Assembly (NCBI RefSeq): GCF_014268745.2
Contig: NZ_JABWRB020000002.1
Span: forward strand, 310,001-374,000
DNA from: Pseudomonas zanjanensis
Lineage (GTDB): Bacteria > Pseudomonadota > Gammaproteobacteria > Pseudomonadales > Pseudomonadaceae
Direction: 5' to 3'
Length of the DNA stretch: 64,000 nt
Part shown: positions 1 to 8,698 of the stretch, in pieces
How the letters are laid out: every line of letters begins with the position of its first letter
Numbering within the stretch: position 1 is the stretch's first letter
Program-made: the position numbers and the translations under genes
The notes under the pieces: model-generated
What the model saw: the letters and a program-made list of their open reading frames with translations, nothing else
Told to the model about the DNA's origin: nothing
Database searches by the model: none

Positions 1-1
1 C

Positions 2-1516
2 AATGACGGCACTTTCGTCGAAGGCTTTGGCGAACATGGCGTGCTGACTGTCAAGATTCCCGAAGACGCTTACTACAACGGAGGGATTTCTACCGCGGTG
101 CAGGCAGATGGAAGTGTTGTGGTCGGGGCTGCATACAATGCCGCCGGCGTGGGTGATCCGACGTACACCCTGCAGCGCTTCAACCCCGACGGTCAGCTGG
201 ATACCCGTTTTGGTGATGATGGTGTCCTCTCTTTGAACGCTGCCATGGGTTTTGGCGAAGACTCCGTGGTCACGGTACAGGCTGACGGCAAGATCATCGT
301 GATGGGTCATGGCGAAGACGATACTTTGGCTACTGTCGCGCGGCTTAACGCTGATGGCTCCTTCGATGCCAGCTTTGGCTCCAAGGGTAGGGTGACCTTC
401 GAGGCCGACACGCCTGTGGCGTTGACGGTACAAGACGATGGCAAGATCCTCGCCGCTGGCACGAGCAACGGAGATTTCAGCGTCATCCGTTTGAACGCGG
501 ATGGCAGTGTGGATACCGGCTTCGGCAGCCAGGATGGCAAGCTCCATGTGGACGGATACGCCGGCGAAGAAATCCTGCAGGGGAGCGATGCCGCTGAAAT
601 CATCCACGGCTTGGCGGGTGATGATGTGCTCCAAGGCAACGGCGGACGCGACGTTCTGCAGGGCGGCGCTGGCGCTGACATTTTCCGCTTCACCGAACTG
701 AACGACAGTTTCCGCACGACCACGCAAAACAACAGCGACCGGGTCATGGACTTCGACGCCTCTCAGGACCGCATCGATCTGATTGGCCTGGGCTTCACCG
801 GCATTGGCGACGGCCATGGCGGCACCTTGGCTGTCATGGCGAGCTCAGACGGCACTCGCACCTACCTCAAGAACTACGACGCGGATGCCTCTGGACAACG
901 GTTTGAACTGATCTTGGACGGCAACCTGTCGGGGCAATTAGACAGCTCTAACGTGGTGTTCACCGCACCCACTGTCGAAGGGGCGTCTGGTAACGATACG
1001 ATGACCGGTTCTGCCTTGTCGGAAATCATCTATGGCCTGGACGGCAATGACCGTATCAACGGCGGTGCTGGCGCTGATGTCATCATCGGTGGCGCGGGCG
1101 CAGACCGTCTCAACGGCGGAGATAGAGCCGACATTTCGTTGTGGACAGATAACCGTGAAAACGCCGACGTGTTCCGCTATCTCTCTACCGAGGACAGCTA
1201 TCGTACGGACAGCCATAGCTTTGCCGATCTTATAGAAGGCTTTACCGTTGACGACAAGATCGATGTATCGGCCCTGGGCTATACCGGCTTCGGAGAGGGT
1301 ACGGGCACTACGCTGGAAATGGTTTATAACAACGAACTGGACCGCACTTACCTGAGGGATGTGGAGGCGGATGCACAAGGCCACCGATTCCAGGTCGCGC
1401 TTGCTGGGGACTGGCGAGAAAGCCTTGATGAGGATGACATGATCTTTGCTCCCGACGCCGAGATAGGGCTGATCGGGGTAGCGCCCGAGGCCGATCCAGG
1501 GCATTTATTGACCTGA
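2..1516 (+). CDS. Secreted RTX / delta-60-repeat protein, C-terminal part (5' end outside window)
   Basis: The reading frame is open from the first bases, so about 504 C-terminal residues are visible and the true start lies upstream. The first 165 or so residues contain delta-60-type repeats of the form LNxDGxxDxxFGxxG, which fold as beta-propeller blades. Two blocks of glycine/aspartate nonapeptides (GGxGxDxxx, for example GGAGADIF and GGAGADRLNGG) follow at roughly visible residues 195-230 and 330-375. Such repeats bind calcium in type I-secreted proteins. The stretches after each block resemble the serralysin-type C-terminal module. No enzymatic domain is visible, so the protein is probably an extracellular adhesin-like or surface protein. 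The function is inferred. Confidence 0.85.
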   Translation, partial: NDGTFVEGFGEHGVLTVKIPEDAYYNGGISTAVQADGSVVVGAAYNAAGVGDPTYTLQRFNPDGQLDTRFGDDGVLSLNAAMGFGEDSVVTVQADGKIIVMGHGEDDTLATVARLNADGSFDASFGSKGRVTFEADTPVALTVQDDGKILAAGTSNGDFSVIRLNADGSVDTGFGSQDGKLHVDGYAGEEILQGSDAAEIIHGLAGDDVLQGNGGRDVLQGGAGADIFRFTELNDSFRTTTQNNSDRVMDFDASQDRIDLIGLGFTGIGDGHGGTLAVMASSDGTRTYLKNYDADASGQRFELILDGNLSGQLDSSNVVFTAPTVEGASGNDTMTGSALSEIIYGLDGNDRINGGAGADVIIGGAGADRLNGGDRADISLWTDNRENADVFRYLSTEDSYRTDSHSFADLIEGFTVDDKIDVSALGYTGFGEGTGTTLEMVYNNELDRTYLRDVEADAQGHRFQVALAGDWRESLDEDDMIFAPDAEIGLIGVAPEADPGHLLT

Positions 1517-1532
1517 CGTCGGCTCCAGACGG

Positions 1533-1561
1533 TCGCGTGGCAGCGAGTAGCTGCCACGCGA
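1533..1561. terminator. Perfect 12-bp inverted repeat between convergent genes
   Basis: TCGCGTGGCAGC and its exact complement are separated by GAGTA. The hairpin lies between the ends of the RTX gene and ychF, which converge here. There is no strong T-run on either side, so it may work as a weak bidirectional terminator or mRNA 3' stabiliser. Confidence 0.6.
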
Positions 1562-1608
1562 TGGGGTCTGAGGACGTTGATCGCCCCAATGACCTGATGC
1601 GAAAAACG

Positions 1609-2709
1609 TCAGACGTTAAAACGGAAGTGCATCACATCACCATCCTTGACGATGTATTCCTTGCCTTCCAAACGCCATTTACCCGCTTCCTTGGCGCCCG
1701 CTTCGCCCTTGTACTGGATGAAATCCGAGTAGGCGATGACTTCGGCGCGAATGAAGCCTTTCTCGAAGTCGGTGTGGATCACGCCAGCGGCTTGCGGTGC
1801 GGTAGCACCGACACGCACAGTCCAGGCGCGGACTTCTTCGACACCGGCGGTGAAGTAGGTCTGCAGGTGGAGCATCTCGTAGCCCGCGCGGATCACGCGG
1901 TTCAGGCCGGGCTCTTCCAGGCCCAGGGCCTCGAGGAACATGTCCTTCTCTTCACCGTCGTCCAGCTCGGCGATTTCCGCTTCGATCTTGTTGCAGACCG
2001 GCACGACCATGGCGCCTTCTTCTTCGGCAATGGCCTTGACCACGTCCAGGTGCGGGTTGTTCTCGAAACCGTCTTCAGCGACGTTGGCGATGTACATGAC
2101 CGGCTTGGTGGTCAGCAGGTGGAAGCCCTTGATCACCAGCTTCTCGTCAGTGCTCATGTTCTTCATCAGGCTACGCGCAGGCTTGCCTTCGGTGAAGTGG
2201 GCGATCAACTGCTCCAGCAGGCCTTTCTGGACAACCGCGTCCTTGTCGCCGCCCTTGGCGTTACGGGCGACTTTCTGCAGTTGTTTTTCACAGCTGTCGA
2301 GGTCGGCGAAAATCAGTTCCAGGTCGATGATTTCGATGTCGCGTTTCGGGTCGACGCTGTTGGAGACGTGAATCACGTTCTCGTCTTCGAAGCAGCGCAC
2401 GACGTGGGCGATGGCATCGGTTTCACGGATGTTGGCCAAAAACTTGTTACCCAGGCCTTCGCCTTTCGACGCACCGGCCACGAGGCCGGCGATGTCGACG
2501 AATTCCATGGTGGTCGGCAGGATGCGCTTGGGGTTGACGATCGCCGCCAAGGCTTCCAGGCGCGGATCGGGCATCGGTACGATGCCGCTGTTCGGCTCGA
2601 TGGTGCAGAAGGGGAAGTTCTCGGCCGCAATACCGGATTTGGTCAGGGCGTTGAACAGGGTGGACTTGCCGACGTTAGGCAGGCCGACGATGCCGCAATT
2701 GAATCCCAT
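1609..2709 (-). CDS. ychF: Redox-regulated ATPase YchF (OLA1 family)
   Basis: This 366-residue protein is a TRAFAC-class P-loop NTPase that binds ribosomes and prefers ATP. The P-loop GLPNVGKS is at residues 9-16 and the switch motif DIAGL at 72-76; a C-terminal TGS domain occupies about the last 85 residues. The length matches the family (about 363). It lies 22 bp after pth on the same strand, the usual Pseudomonas order rplY-pth-ychF. The start ATG gives the canonical MGFNCGIVGLPN beginning. In other bacteria YchF affects the oxidative stress response and translation; nothing here departs from that family. Confidence 0.97.
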   Translation of the reverse strand: MGFNCGIVGLPNVGKSTLFNALTKSGIAAENFPFCTIEPNSGIVPMPDPRLEALAAIVNPKRILPTTMEFVDIAGLVAGASKGEGLGNKFLANIRETDAIAHVVRCFEDENVIHVSNSVDPKRDIEIIDLELIFADLDSCEKQLQKVARNAKGGDKDAVVQKGLLEQLIAHFTEGKPARSLMKNMSTDEKLVIKGFHLLTTKPVMYIANVAEDGFENNPHLDVVKAIAEEEGAMVVPVCNKIEAEIAELDDGEEKDMFLEALGLEEPGLNRVIRAGYEMLHLQTYFTAGVEEVRAWTVRVGATAPQAAGVIHTDFEKGFIRAEVIAYSDFIQYKGEAGAKEAGKWRLEGKEYIVKDGDVMHFRFNV

Positions 2710-2731
2710 GGTGTTTCCCCTCGGATAAGTG

Positions 2732-3316
2732 TCAGGCCTTCTGGCTGTGCAGGTTTTTCATCGCACGGTTCCATTCACCGGCGAGGATATCCGGCAGCAC
2801 GCCGAGGGCAAAGTCGATGCTGGCATCGAGTTTTTCCTGTTCGGCGCGAGGCGCACGACCCAGGACAAAGTTTGAAACCATACTGGCAACGCCCGGGTGG
2901 CCGATGCCGAGCCGCAGGCGGTGAAAGGTATTCTGATTACCCAGTTGCGCGATGATGTCGCGCAAGCCGTTGTGACCGCCATGGCCGCCGCCTTGCTTGA
3001 GCTTGGCAACGCCCGGAGGCAGGTCGAGTTCGTCGTGGGCCACCAGGATTTCTTCAGGCTTGATGCGGAAGAAACCGGCCAATGCCGCCACGGCCTGGCC
3101 GCTGCGGTTCATATAGGTGGTGGGAATCAACAGGCGAACATCCTGACCCTGGTGCGAGAAGCGCCCGGTCAGGCCGAAATACTTGCGATCGGCAGCCAGG
3201 CTGACGCCTTGTGCGTGCGCGATGCGCTCAACAAAAAGGGCCCCTGCGTTATGCCGGGTCTGTTCGTATTCAGCGCCTGGATTTCCCAGGCCAACGATCA
3301 GTTTAATGGCAGTCAC
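2732..3316 (-). CDS. pth: Peptidyl-tRNA hydrolase
   Basis: The protein of 194 residues releases peptides from prematurely dissociated peptidyl-tRNA, recycling tRNA in the cytoplasm. The catalytic His is at residue 22 in TRHNAG, the catalytic Asp at 95 in HDELDLPPG, and substrate-binding Asn residues at 12 and 70. Translation begins at GTG; GGAAGG lies at suitable spacing upstream. It sits between rplY and ychF and probably shares their transcript. Confidence 0.97.
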   Translation of the reverse strand: MTAIKLIVGLGNPGAEYEQTRHNAGALFVERIAHAQGVSLAADRKYFGLTGRFSHQGQDVRLLIPTTYMNRSGQAVAALAGFFRIKPEEILVAHDELDLPPGVAKLKQGGGHGGHNGLRDIIAQLGNQNTFHRLRLGIGHPGVASMVSNFVLGRAPRAEQEKLDASIDFALGVLPDILAGEWNRAMKNLHSQKA

Positions 3317-3348
3317 GATAGGGGCCCTTCCTGGAGTGTGGATAACAA

Positions 3349-3374
3349 TGTCGCAATCAGGCGTTGTTGCGACA
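3349..3374 (-). terminator. Hairpin between rplY and pth
   Basis: TGTCGCAA and TTGCGACA form 8-bp arms around a 10-nt loop. The T-run after it on the minus strand is poor, so this may be a processing or attenuation structure and not a strong stop. Confidence 0.35.
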
Positions 3375-3482
3375 GTGGACGAAAATGGCGGATCTACCGT
3401 TAAGTAAACTTCGCGTTCTCGCCCGCTGTCTCGCTACGTTCCAGTCCGCGATGTTTCCGGTCACTCCGGCGACAGAGTGAAA

Positions 3483-4085
3483 TTACTCTGCAGCGCCTTC
3501 TTCAGTGGCTTCTGGAGCAACACGTGGAGCGTGGACGTTGGCAACAGCCTTGTCATCGCCGTGTGCCAGAGCAACAAACTCAACGCCTTTAGGGGCCTTG
3601 AGGTCGGACAGGTGAATGATCGTGCCGACTTCGGCGTCAGCCAGGTCGACTTCGATGAATTCAGGCAGGTCTTTCGGCAGGCAGGACACTTCCAGCTCGG
3701 AAGTCACGTGCGAGATCTCGCCGCCTTTCTTGACCGGGGCAGCTTCGTTGATGAAGTGCACTGGAACAACAGCAGTCAGCTTCTGACCGGCAACAACGCG
3801 GACGAAGTCAGCGTGCATCACGTGGCCTTTGGCCGGGTGACGCTGCAGGGCTTTGATCACAACGTTTTGCTTGGTGCCGCCAACGTTCAGCTCGATGATG
3901 TGGCTGTAGGCCGCTTCGTTTTCGAGCAGTTTGGCAACTTCTTTGGCCAGCATGCTGATGGACTCAGGGGCTTTGTCGCCACCGTAGACTACAGCTGGAA
4001 CCAGGCTTGCGAGACGACGCAGGCGGCGGCTCGCACCTTTCCCCAGGTCGGAACGCACTTCAGCATTCAGAGTAAAATCGTTCAT
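3483..4085 (-). CDS. rplY: 50S ribosomal protein L25 (Ctc form)
   Basis: This 200-residue protein binds 5S rRNA in the large subunit. The N-terminal half (about 1-90) is the L25 fold and the C-terminal half is the TL5/Ctc beta domain found in the long, stress-associated form. The start was set at ATG 4085 (MNDFTLNAEVR). The longer open frame up to 4169 would run through the prs terminator hairpin and lacks homology. The tail is acidic and Ala/Glu-rich. It lies between prs and pth, as in other pseudomonads. Confidence 0.96.
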   Translation of the reverse strand: MNDFTLNAEVRSDLGKGASRRLRRLASLVPAVVYGGDKAPESISMLAKEVAKLLENEAAYSHIIELNVGGTKQNVVIKALQRHPAKGHVMHADFVRVVAGQKLTAVVPVHFINEAAPVKKGGEISHVTSELEVSCLPKDLPEFIEVDLADAEVGTIIHLSDLKAPKGVEFVALAHGDDKAVANVHAPRVAPEATEEGAAE

Positions 4086-4154
4086 GTTGTATCTCCAAAA
4101 TAGCCATTTCCGAATGACGTCTGCGACCGACGCCAAAGCGGTATGGGCAAAAAA

Positions 4155-4186
4155 GCCCCGCCCCAACATGAGTGTTGGGGCGGGGC
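4155..4186 (-). terminator. Strong intrinsic terminator / attenuator between prs and rplY
   Basis: GCCCCGCCCCAAC pairs with GTTGGGGCGGGGC around a 6-nt loop and is followed on the minus strand by six T residues. It lies after the prs stop and before rplY, so rplY-pth-ychF must depend on readthrough or on a separate promoter within about 70 bp. Confidence 0.9.
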
Positions 4187-4225
4187 GCTTTTCGTCAACG
4201 AGATCTTCTGGAAAGGGCAGGGCCC

Positions 4226-5167
4226 TTAACGGAACATCGCACTGATCGATTCTTCATTGCTGATGCGGCGAACCGCTTCGGCAACTACCGGTGCGATATC
4301 CAGTTGGCGGATACGCGCACAGGCTTGTGCTGCAGCGGACAGCGGGATGGTGTTGGTCACCACCAGCTCGTCCAGCACGGAATTTTCAATGTTCTCGATC
4401 GCTCGACCCGACAGCACAGGGTGTGTGCAGTAGGCAAAGACCTTGGCAGCGCCATGCTCTTTCAGGGCCTTGGCCGCGTGGCACAGGGTGCCGGCGGTAT
4501 CGACCATGTCATCGACCAGGATACAGGTGCGCCCTTCGACGTCGCCGATGATATGCATCACTTCGGAGTGATTGGCTTTCTCACGGCGTTTGTCGATGAT
4601 ACCCAGATCCACTCCCAGGGATTTGGCAACAGCCCGTGCACGCACGACGCCACCAATGTCCGGGGACACGATCATCAGGTTTTCGAAGCGCTGATCTTCA
4701 ATATCATCCACCAGGACCGGGGAACCGTAGATGTTATCCACGGGGATATCGAAGAAACCCTGGATCTGGTCAGCATGCAAATCAACCGTGAGGACACGGT
4801 CGATGCCGACTACGGTCAGCATATCAGCCACGACTTTCGCGCTGATCGCCACACGTGCGGAACGCGGACGGCGATCCTGACGGGCATAACCAAAGTAAGG
4901 AATAACAGCAGTGATACGAGTAGCCGAGGAACGGCGGAAGGCATCAGCCATCACGACGAGTTCCATCAGGTTATCGTTGGTCGGAGCGCAAGTCGGCTGA
5001 ATAATGAAGACGTCTTTACCGCGAACGTTTTCATTGATCTCGGCAGTGATTTCGCCGTCGGAGAACTTACCGACAGAAATGTCACCGAGAGGGATATGCA
5101 GCTGACGTACGACACGCCGAGCCAGATCGGGGTTAGCGTTCCCCGTAAAGACCATCATCTTGGACAC
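4226..5167 (-). CDS. prs: Ribose-phosphate pyrophosphokinase (PRPP synthetase)
   Basis: The enzyme makes PRPP from ribose 5-phosphate and ATP for nucleotide, His and Trp synthesis. At 313 residues it has the usual class I length. Visible motifs are the divalent metal site DLHADQIQGFF and the PRPP loop VDDMVDTAGT. The start is GTG 5167 (MSKMMVFTGNANPDL), as in related species; the longer frame would extend into the tRNA gene. It lies immediately downstream of tRNA-Gln. Confidence 0.97.
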   Translation of the reverse strand: MSKMMVFTGNANPDLARRVVRQLHIPLGDISVGKFSDGEITAEINENVRGKDVFIIQPTCAPTNDNLMELVVMADAFRRSSATRITAVIPYFGYARQDRRPRSARVAISAKVVADMLTVVGIDRVLTVDLHADQIQGFFDIPVDNIYGSPVLVDDIEDQRFENLMIVSPDIGGVVRARAVAKSLGVDLGIIDKRREKANHSEVMHIIGDVEGRTCILVDDMVDTAGTLCHAAKALKEHGAAKVFAYCTHPVLSGRAIENIENSVLDELVVTNTIPLSAAAQACARIRQLDIAPVVAEAVRRISNEESISAMFR

Positions 5168-5214
5168 GCGCAGTACCTGAAGGCTGAGGGTATACCTGGA
5201 TGAGTATAGGAAAA

Positions 5215-5289
5215 TGGCAGGGGCGGCTGGATTCGAACCAACGCATGGCAGGATCAAAACCTGCTGCCTTACCGCTTGGCGACGCCCCT
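5215..5289 (-). tRNA. tRNA-Gln (anticodon TTG)
   Basis: On the minus strand the acceptor arms AGGGGCG and CGCCCCT pair, followed by G and an encoded CCA. The anticodon loop is TTTTGAT between GCAGG and CCTGC, giving anticodon TTG. The T-loop contains GGTTCGAATCC. It lies between ispE and prs, its usual place in Pseudomonas, and is presumably processed from their transcript. Confidence 0.97.
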
Positions 5290-5326
5290 GTATCTGTTGC
5301 TGCGAGTGCCCAGCACTCGATTCCTT

Positions 5327-6178
5327 TTAGAGCAGGTCTTGCAGCTTGCGATGCAACATCGAAACGTTGCTTCCTTTTGCTACAAACCCTGTAAGGGTCT
5401 CTGTCAGAAGGGCCGAGACTTTATCAGCTTCAGCTTTGCTTGGGAAGCCCCCAAACACACAACTTCCAGTTCCGGTGAGTTTTGCTTCGGTAAATTTACC
5501 TAACAAATTCAAAGCGTTACGAACATCTGGATAACGCCTTGCTACCACCGGTAAGCAGTCATTTCGACTGTTTCCCTTGGGAACGGGGCGCACTTTAATG
5601 GGAGGAGAGTTACGTGTCAACAGTGGATCTGAAAAAATTTCTGCTGTACTTACAGAGACTTGCGGCACCAGCACCACGTACCAGGGTTCTTCGGGTTCCA
5701 CTGGGGTGAGTTTTTCCCCAACGCCTTCGGCAAAAGCGGCGTGGCCACGCACGAAAACCGGCACGTCGGCGCCCAGGGAAAGGCCCAGCGCCGCGAGGCG
5801 ATCGATGTCCCAGTCCAACTGCCACAAGTGATTGAGGCCCAGTAAAGTCGTCGCCGCATTCGAGCTGCCGCCACCGATGCCGCCGCCCATGGGCAGGATT
5901 TTTTCGATCCAGATATCGATGCCTAGCGCGCAACCGGATTGTGCCTGGAGTTTTTGCGCGGCCTTGACGATCAGGTTGCTGTCGTGGGGGACGCCTTCGA
6001 ATTCGGTGTGCAGGCGAATCACGCCGTCGTCGCGCACGGCAAAGGTGAGCTCGTCGCCGTAGTCCAGGAACTGAAAAATTGTCTGCAACTCGTGGTAGCC
6101 GTCCGGGCGGCGACCGAGGATGTGCAGCATCAGGTTTAGCTTGGCCGGAGAGGGCAGGGTCAGGCGTGCAGCGGTCAT
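5327..6178 (-). CDS. ispE: 4-diphosphocytidyl-2-C-methyl-D-erythritol kinase
   Basis: This GHMP kinase of 283 residues phosphorylates CDP-methylerythritol in the non-mevalonate isoprenoid pathway. The ATP-binding motif PMGGGIGGGSSNAA starts near residue 96, and the N-terminal PAKLNL motif at residues 11-16 is characteristic. It lies one base after the lolB stop, so translational coupling is likely, and it precedes tRNA-Gln and prs. Confidence 0.96.
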   Translation of the reverse strand: MTAARLTLPSPAKLNLMLHILGRRPDGYHELQTIFQFLDYGDELTFAVRDDGVIRLHTEFEGVPHDSNLIVKAAQKLQAQSGCALGIDIWIEKILPMGGGIGGGSSNAATTLLGLNHLWQLDWDIDRLAALGLSLGADVPVFVRGHAAFAEGVGEKLTPVEPEEPWYVVLVPQVSVSTAEIFSDPLLTRNSPPIKVRPVPKGNSRNDCLPVVARRYPDVRNALNLLGKFTEAKLTGTGSCVFGGFPSKAEADKVSALLTETLTGFVAKGSNVSMLHRKLQDLL

Positions 6179-6179
6179 G

Positions 6180-6797
6180 TCATTGCCCCAGCTTGCGCGG
6201 CTGCCATTGCTTGATCACCAGTGTGACGTCGAGGTTGCTGCCGTGCAGCTTGATGCGTTCGGGCAGCCAGTAGCCGTTCTGCTGGGCATAACTGAGGTAT
6301 TCGATCTGCCAGTCGTCCTGTTCCAGGTTGGACAGGCGGCTGTCGGCGTCGAGTGTCAGGCGACTTTTACTGTCCGGTGCCGGCAATCCACGAACCCACC
6401 AGGTCAGGTGGGAAACCGGCAGTTTCCAGCCCAGTTGCTCTTCCAGAAGCGCTTCGGGGCTGGGCGCCTCGTAGCGCCCCTGGTTGGCGACTTCCAGCGA
6501 AACCTGGCCCGGCCGGCCGGTCAGGCGGGCCGCACCACGACCCAGCGGGCCCGACAGGCGAATATCGTAGTAGTCCTGGCGTTGCAGCCAGAACAGCGTG
6601 CCACTGCCCGAGTCTTTCGGGGCGCGAATGCCGATCTTGCCGTCGATCTGCCAGCCGTCCAGGCCGCTCAGTTGTTGCTTGTGCTCGCGCCACTGGGCCT
6701 GGTTGCCCTGGCCTTGGACGGATTCACGGGCGCCGAAGCCCGCGCAACCGGCGAGCAGGGCAATGAAGCTGAACACGATGAGATGGCGCAAAAACAT
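6180..6797 (-). CDS. lolB: Outer-membrane lipoprotein LolB
   Basis: LolB accepts lipoproteins from periplasmic LolA and inserts them in the outer membrane. The 205-residue precursor has a short signal peptide ending in the lipobox LLAGC (Cys18). The rest matches the LolB size, and its place directly before ispE is the conserved one. The preceding gene, lbcA, also encodes a lipoprotein and ends 4 bp upstream. Confidence 0.95.
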   Translation of the reverse strand: MFLRHLIVFSFIALLAGCAGFGARESVQGQGNQAQWREHKQQLSGLDGWQIDGKIGIRAPKDSGSGTLFWLQRQDYYDIRLSGPLGRGAARLTGRPGQVSLEVANQGRYEAPSPEALLEEQLGWKLPVSHLTWWVRGLPAPDSKSRLTLDADSRLSNLEQDDWQIEYLSYAQQNGYWLPERIKLHGSNLDVTLVIKQWQPRKLGQ

Positions 6798-6801
6798 AAT
6801 C

Positions 6802-8526
6802 TTAAAGAGTCTCGGATCCGGTCAGGCGTTTGATGGTGCTGCGCAAGATAGGGCTGTCGGGCTGATCCTTGAGGAATCGGCTCCAGATCTGCCGGGCTTC
6901 GCGTTGTTTGCCGTTGGCCCACAGGACCTCGCCCAGGTGCGCGGCGACTTCCTGGTCGGGAAAGCGCTCCAGGGCCTGGCGCAACAGGCGTTCGGCTTCG
7001 TCGAGATTGCCCAGGCGGTAATTCACCCAGCCAAGGCTGTCGAGTACCGCCGGGTCTTCCGGATTGATCTGGTGGGCCTGTTCGATCAGCAGCTTGGCCT
7101 CGTCGTAGCGGGTGGTGCGATCCGACAACGTATAGCCCAGGGCGTTAAGGGCCATGGCGTTGTCCGGATCGCGCTGGATGATCAGGCGCAGGTCTTTTTC
7201 CATCTGGGCCAGGTCATTGCGTTTTTCCGCCAGCATGGCGCGGGTATACAACAGGTTCAGATCGTCCGGGTATTGCTTCAAGGCTTGTTGCAGTACGTTC
7301 CAGGCCTTGTCGCCCTGATTGTTGGCCGACAGGGTTTCGGCTTCGATCAGGTACAGCTGGATCCCGTAGTCGGGCTGGGAGTCACGTTGTACGGCGAGGC
7401 GACTCTGGGCATCGGCGGTCTTGCCATTGCTGATCAGGATATCGGCCTGGCGCAACTGTGCCGGCAGATAATCGTTGCCCGGGCCGACCTGGGCGTACTC
7501 GATCAGTGCGCTCTCGGGGTCGTTGCGTTCCTCGGCGATGCGACCCAGGTTCAGGTGGGCCGAGTCGACATGGCTTTCCCGGGCGATCAGGTCTTCCAGG
7601 TAACCCTTGGCCTCTTCCCAGGCCTTGGCTTCCAGGCAGACCAGCGCCAGGGAATAGCGCAACTCGTCGTCTTCCGGGTATTGCTGGACCAAGCTGGAGA
7701 ACTCCACCTTGGCGTCGTCCATGCGGTTGTTTTCCACCAGCATGCGGGCGTAGGTGAGGCGCAGGCGCTTGTCGTCCGGATACTTCTTGATGCTTTTTTG
7801 CAGCAGCGGCAGCGCTTCGTCGCCACGGTTCAAGCCTTGCAGCAGGCGTGCCCGTAACAGGATCGGCGCCACTTCGCCGGCTTCCGGCGGGTTGTCTTCC
7901 AGCAGGGTGAGGGCGCCCTGGGCGTCACCGTCCTGTTGCAGCAGCAGGGCCTTGCCGAAAATCAGCTGGCCGTTGTTCGGGTGGCGCTGCAATAGGCGAT
8001 CGAAGCTTTTCATCAGGCCGTTGCGGGTTTCCTGGTCGGTGTCGGCGGCGGACAGCGCCAGGAAATCGAAATGAGTGTCGCCCTTGCCCAGCAGGACTTT
8101 CTCCATATACACCATGGAGTCGTCGTAGCGCCCGGCCCGGGCCAGTTGCACGGCGGCGGCGCGCTGCGCTTCGAGGTCGTCCGGGGCATTCCTGGCCCAG
8201 ATCAGCGCCGTATCGAGCGCGGGTTGGTCGGCGCCCAGGTATTCGGCAATGCGAAATGCCCGCTCGGAGATGCCCGGGTCCTGGGTATTGATGGCCTGGG
8301 TCACGTAGTTGTCCAGCGCAATGTCGAAGCGATTGCGCTGGCCTGCCAGTTCGGCGCTCAACAGGCTGAAGATGGTTTCTTCGCTGAAGGAGCCGTAGAC
8401 CTTGGGTTTTTCAGGGGCCTGCACGCTGTCTTCGACGGGCGGCGTACCGTCCGTCGAAACGGGGGCCATGGACTGGCAGCCGCTGAGCACGGCGAGAGCG
8501 AGGAGCAACGCGGAAGATCTATTCAT
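6802..8526 (-). CDS. lbcA: TPR-repeat outer-membrane lipoprotein LbcA
   Basis: The 574-residue protein starts with a lipoprotein signal ending LSGC (Cys17). The remainder consists mostly of tetratricopeptide repeats; helical pairs with consensus such as ALNALGYTLSD and AVLDSLGWVNYRLG are clear toward the C-terminus. The gene is divergent from hemA and next to lolB, the position of P. aeruginosa PA4667 (LbcA), which binds and activates the periplasmic protease CtpA to degrade cell-wall hydrolases. The assignment rests on synteny and domain content. Confidence 0.88.
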   Translation of the reverse strand: MNRSSALLLALAVLSGCQSMAPVSTDGTPPVEDSVQAPEKPKVYGSFSEETIFSLLSAELAGQRNRFDIALDNYVTQAINTQDPGISERAFRIAEYLGADQPALDTALIWARNAPDDLEAQRAAAVQLARAGRYDDSMVYMEKVLLGKGDTHFDFLALSAADTDQETRNGLMKSFDRLLQRHPNNGQLIFGKALLLQQDGDAQGALTLLEDNPPEAGEVAPILLRARLLQGLNRGDEALPLLQKSIKKYPDDKRLRLTYARMLVENNRMDDAKVEFSSLVQQYPEDDELRYSLALVCLEAKAWEEAKGYLEDLIARESHVDSAHLNLGRIAEERNDPESALIEYAQVGPGNDYLPAQLRQADILISNGKTADAQSRLAVQRDSQPDYGIQLYLIEAETLSANNQGDKAWNVLQQALKQYPDDLNLLYTRAMLAEKRNDLAQMEKDLRLIIQRDPDNAMALNALGYTLSDRTTRYDEAKLLIEQAHQINPEDPAVLDSLGWVNYRLGNLDEAERLLRQALERFPDQEVAAHLGEVLWANGKQREARQIWSRFLKDQPDSPILRSTIKRLTGSETL

Positions 8527-8698
8527 ATAGGAAGAGGACGACTAACCTGCGGTCGGATCATCATGACACAAGCCTTGGGGCAAACATAACCGCCCCGTCG
8601 ATTTACCCTCCAGGGCCGGGCGATAGAGATGGAGTAGTTGTTCTGGATCTGACGAAGTAGGACAATTGCCGGCTTCACGTCACCATCAGCGACCTTGA

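Noticed and set aside
1537..2955. 472-residue frame opposite to ychF
   Set aside because: Antisense shadow of a conserved ATPase; crosses the terminator hairpin.
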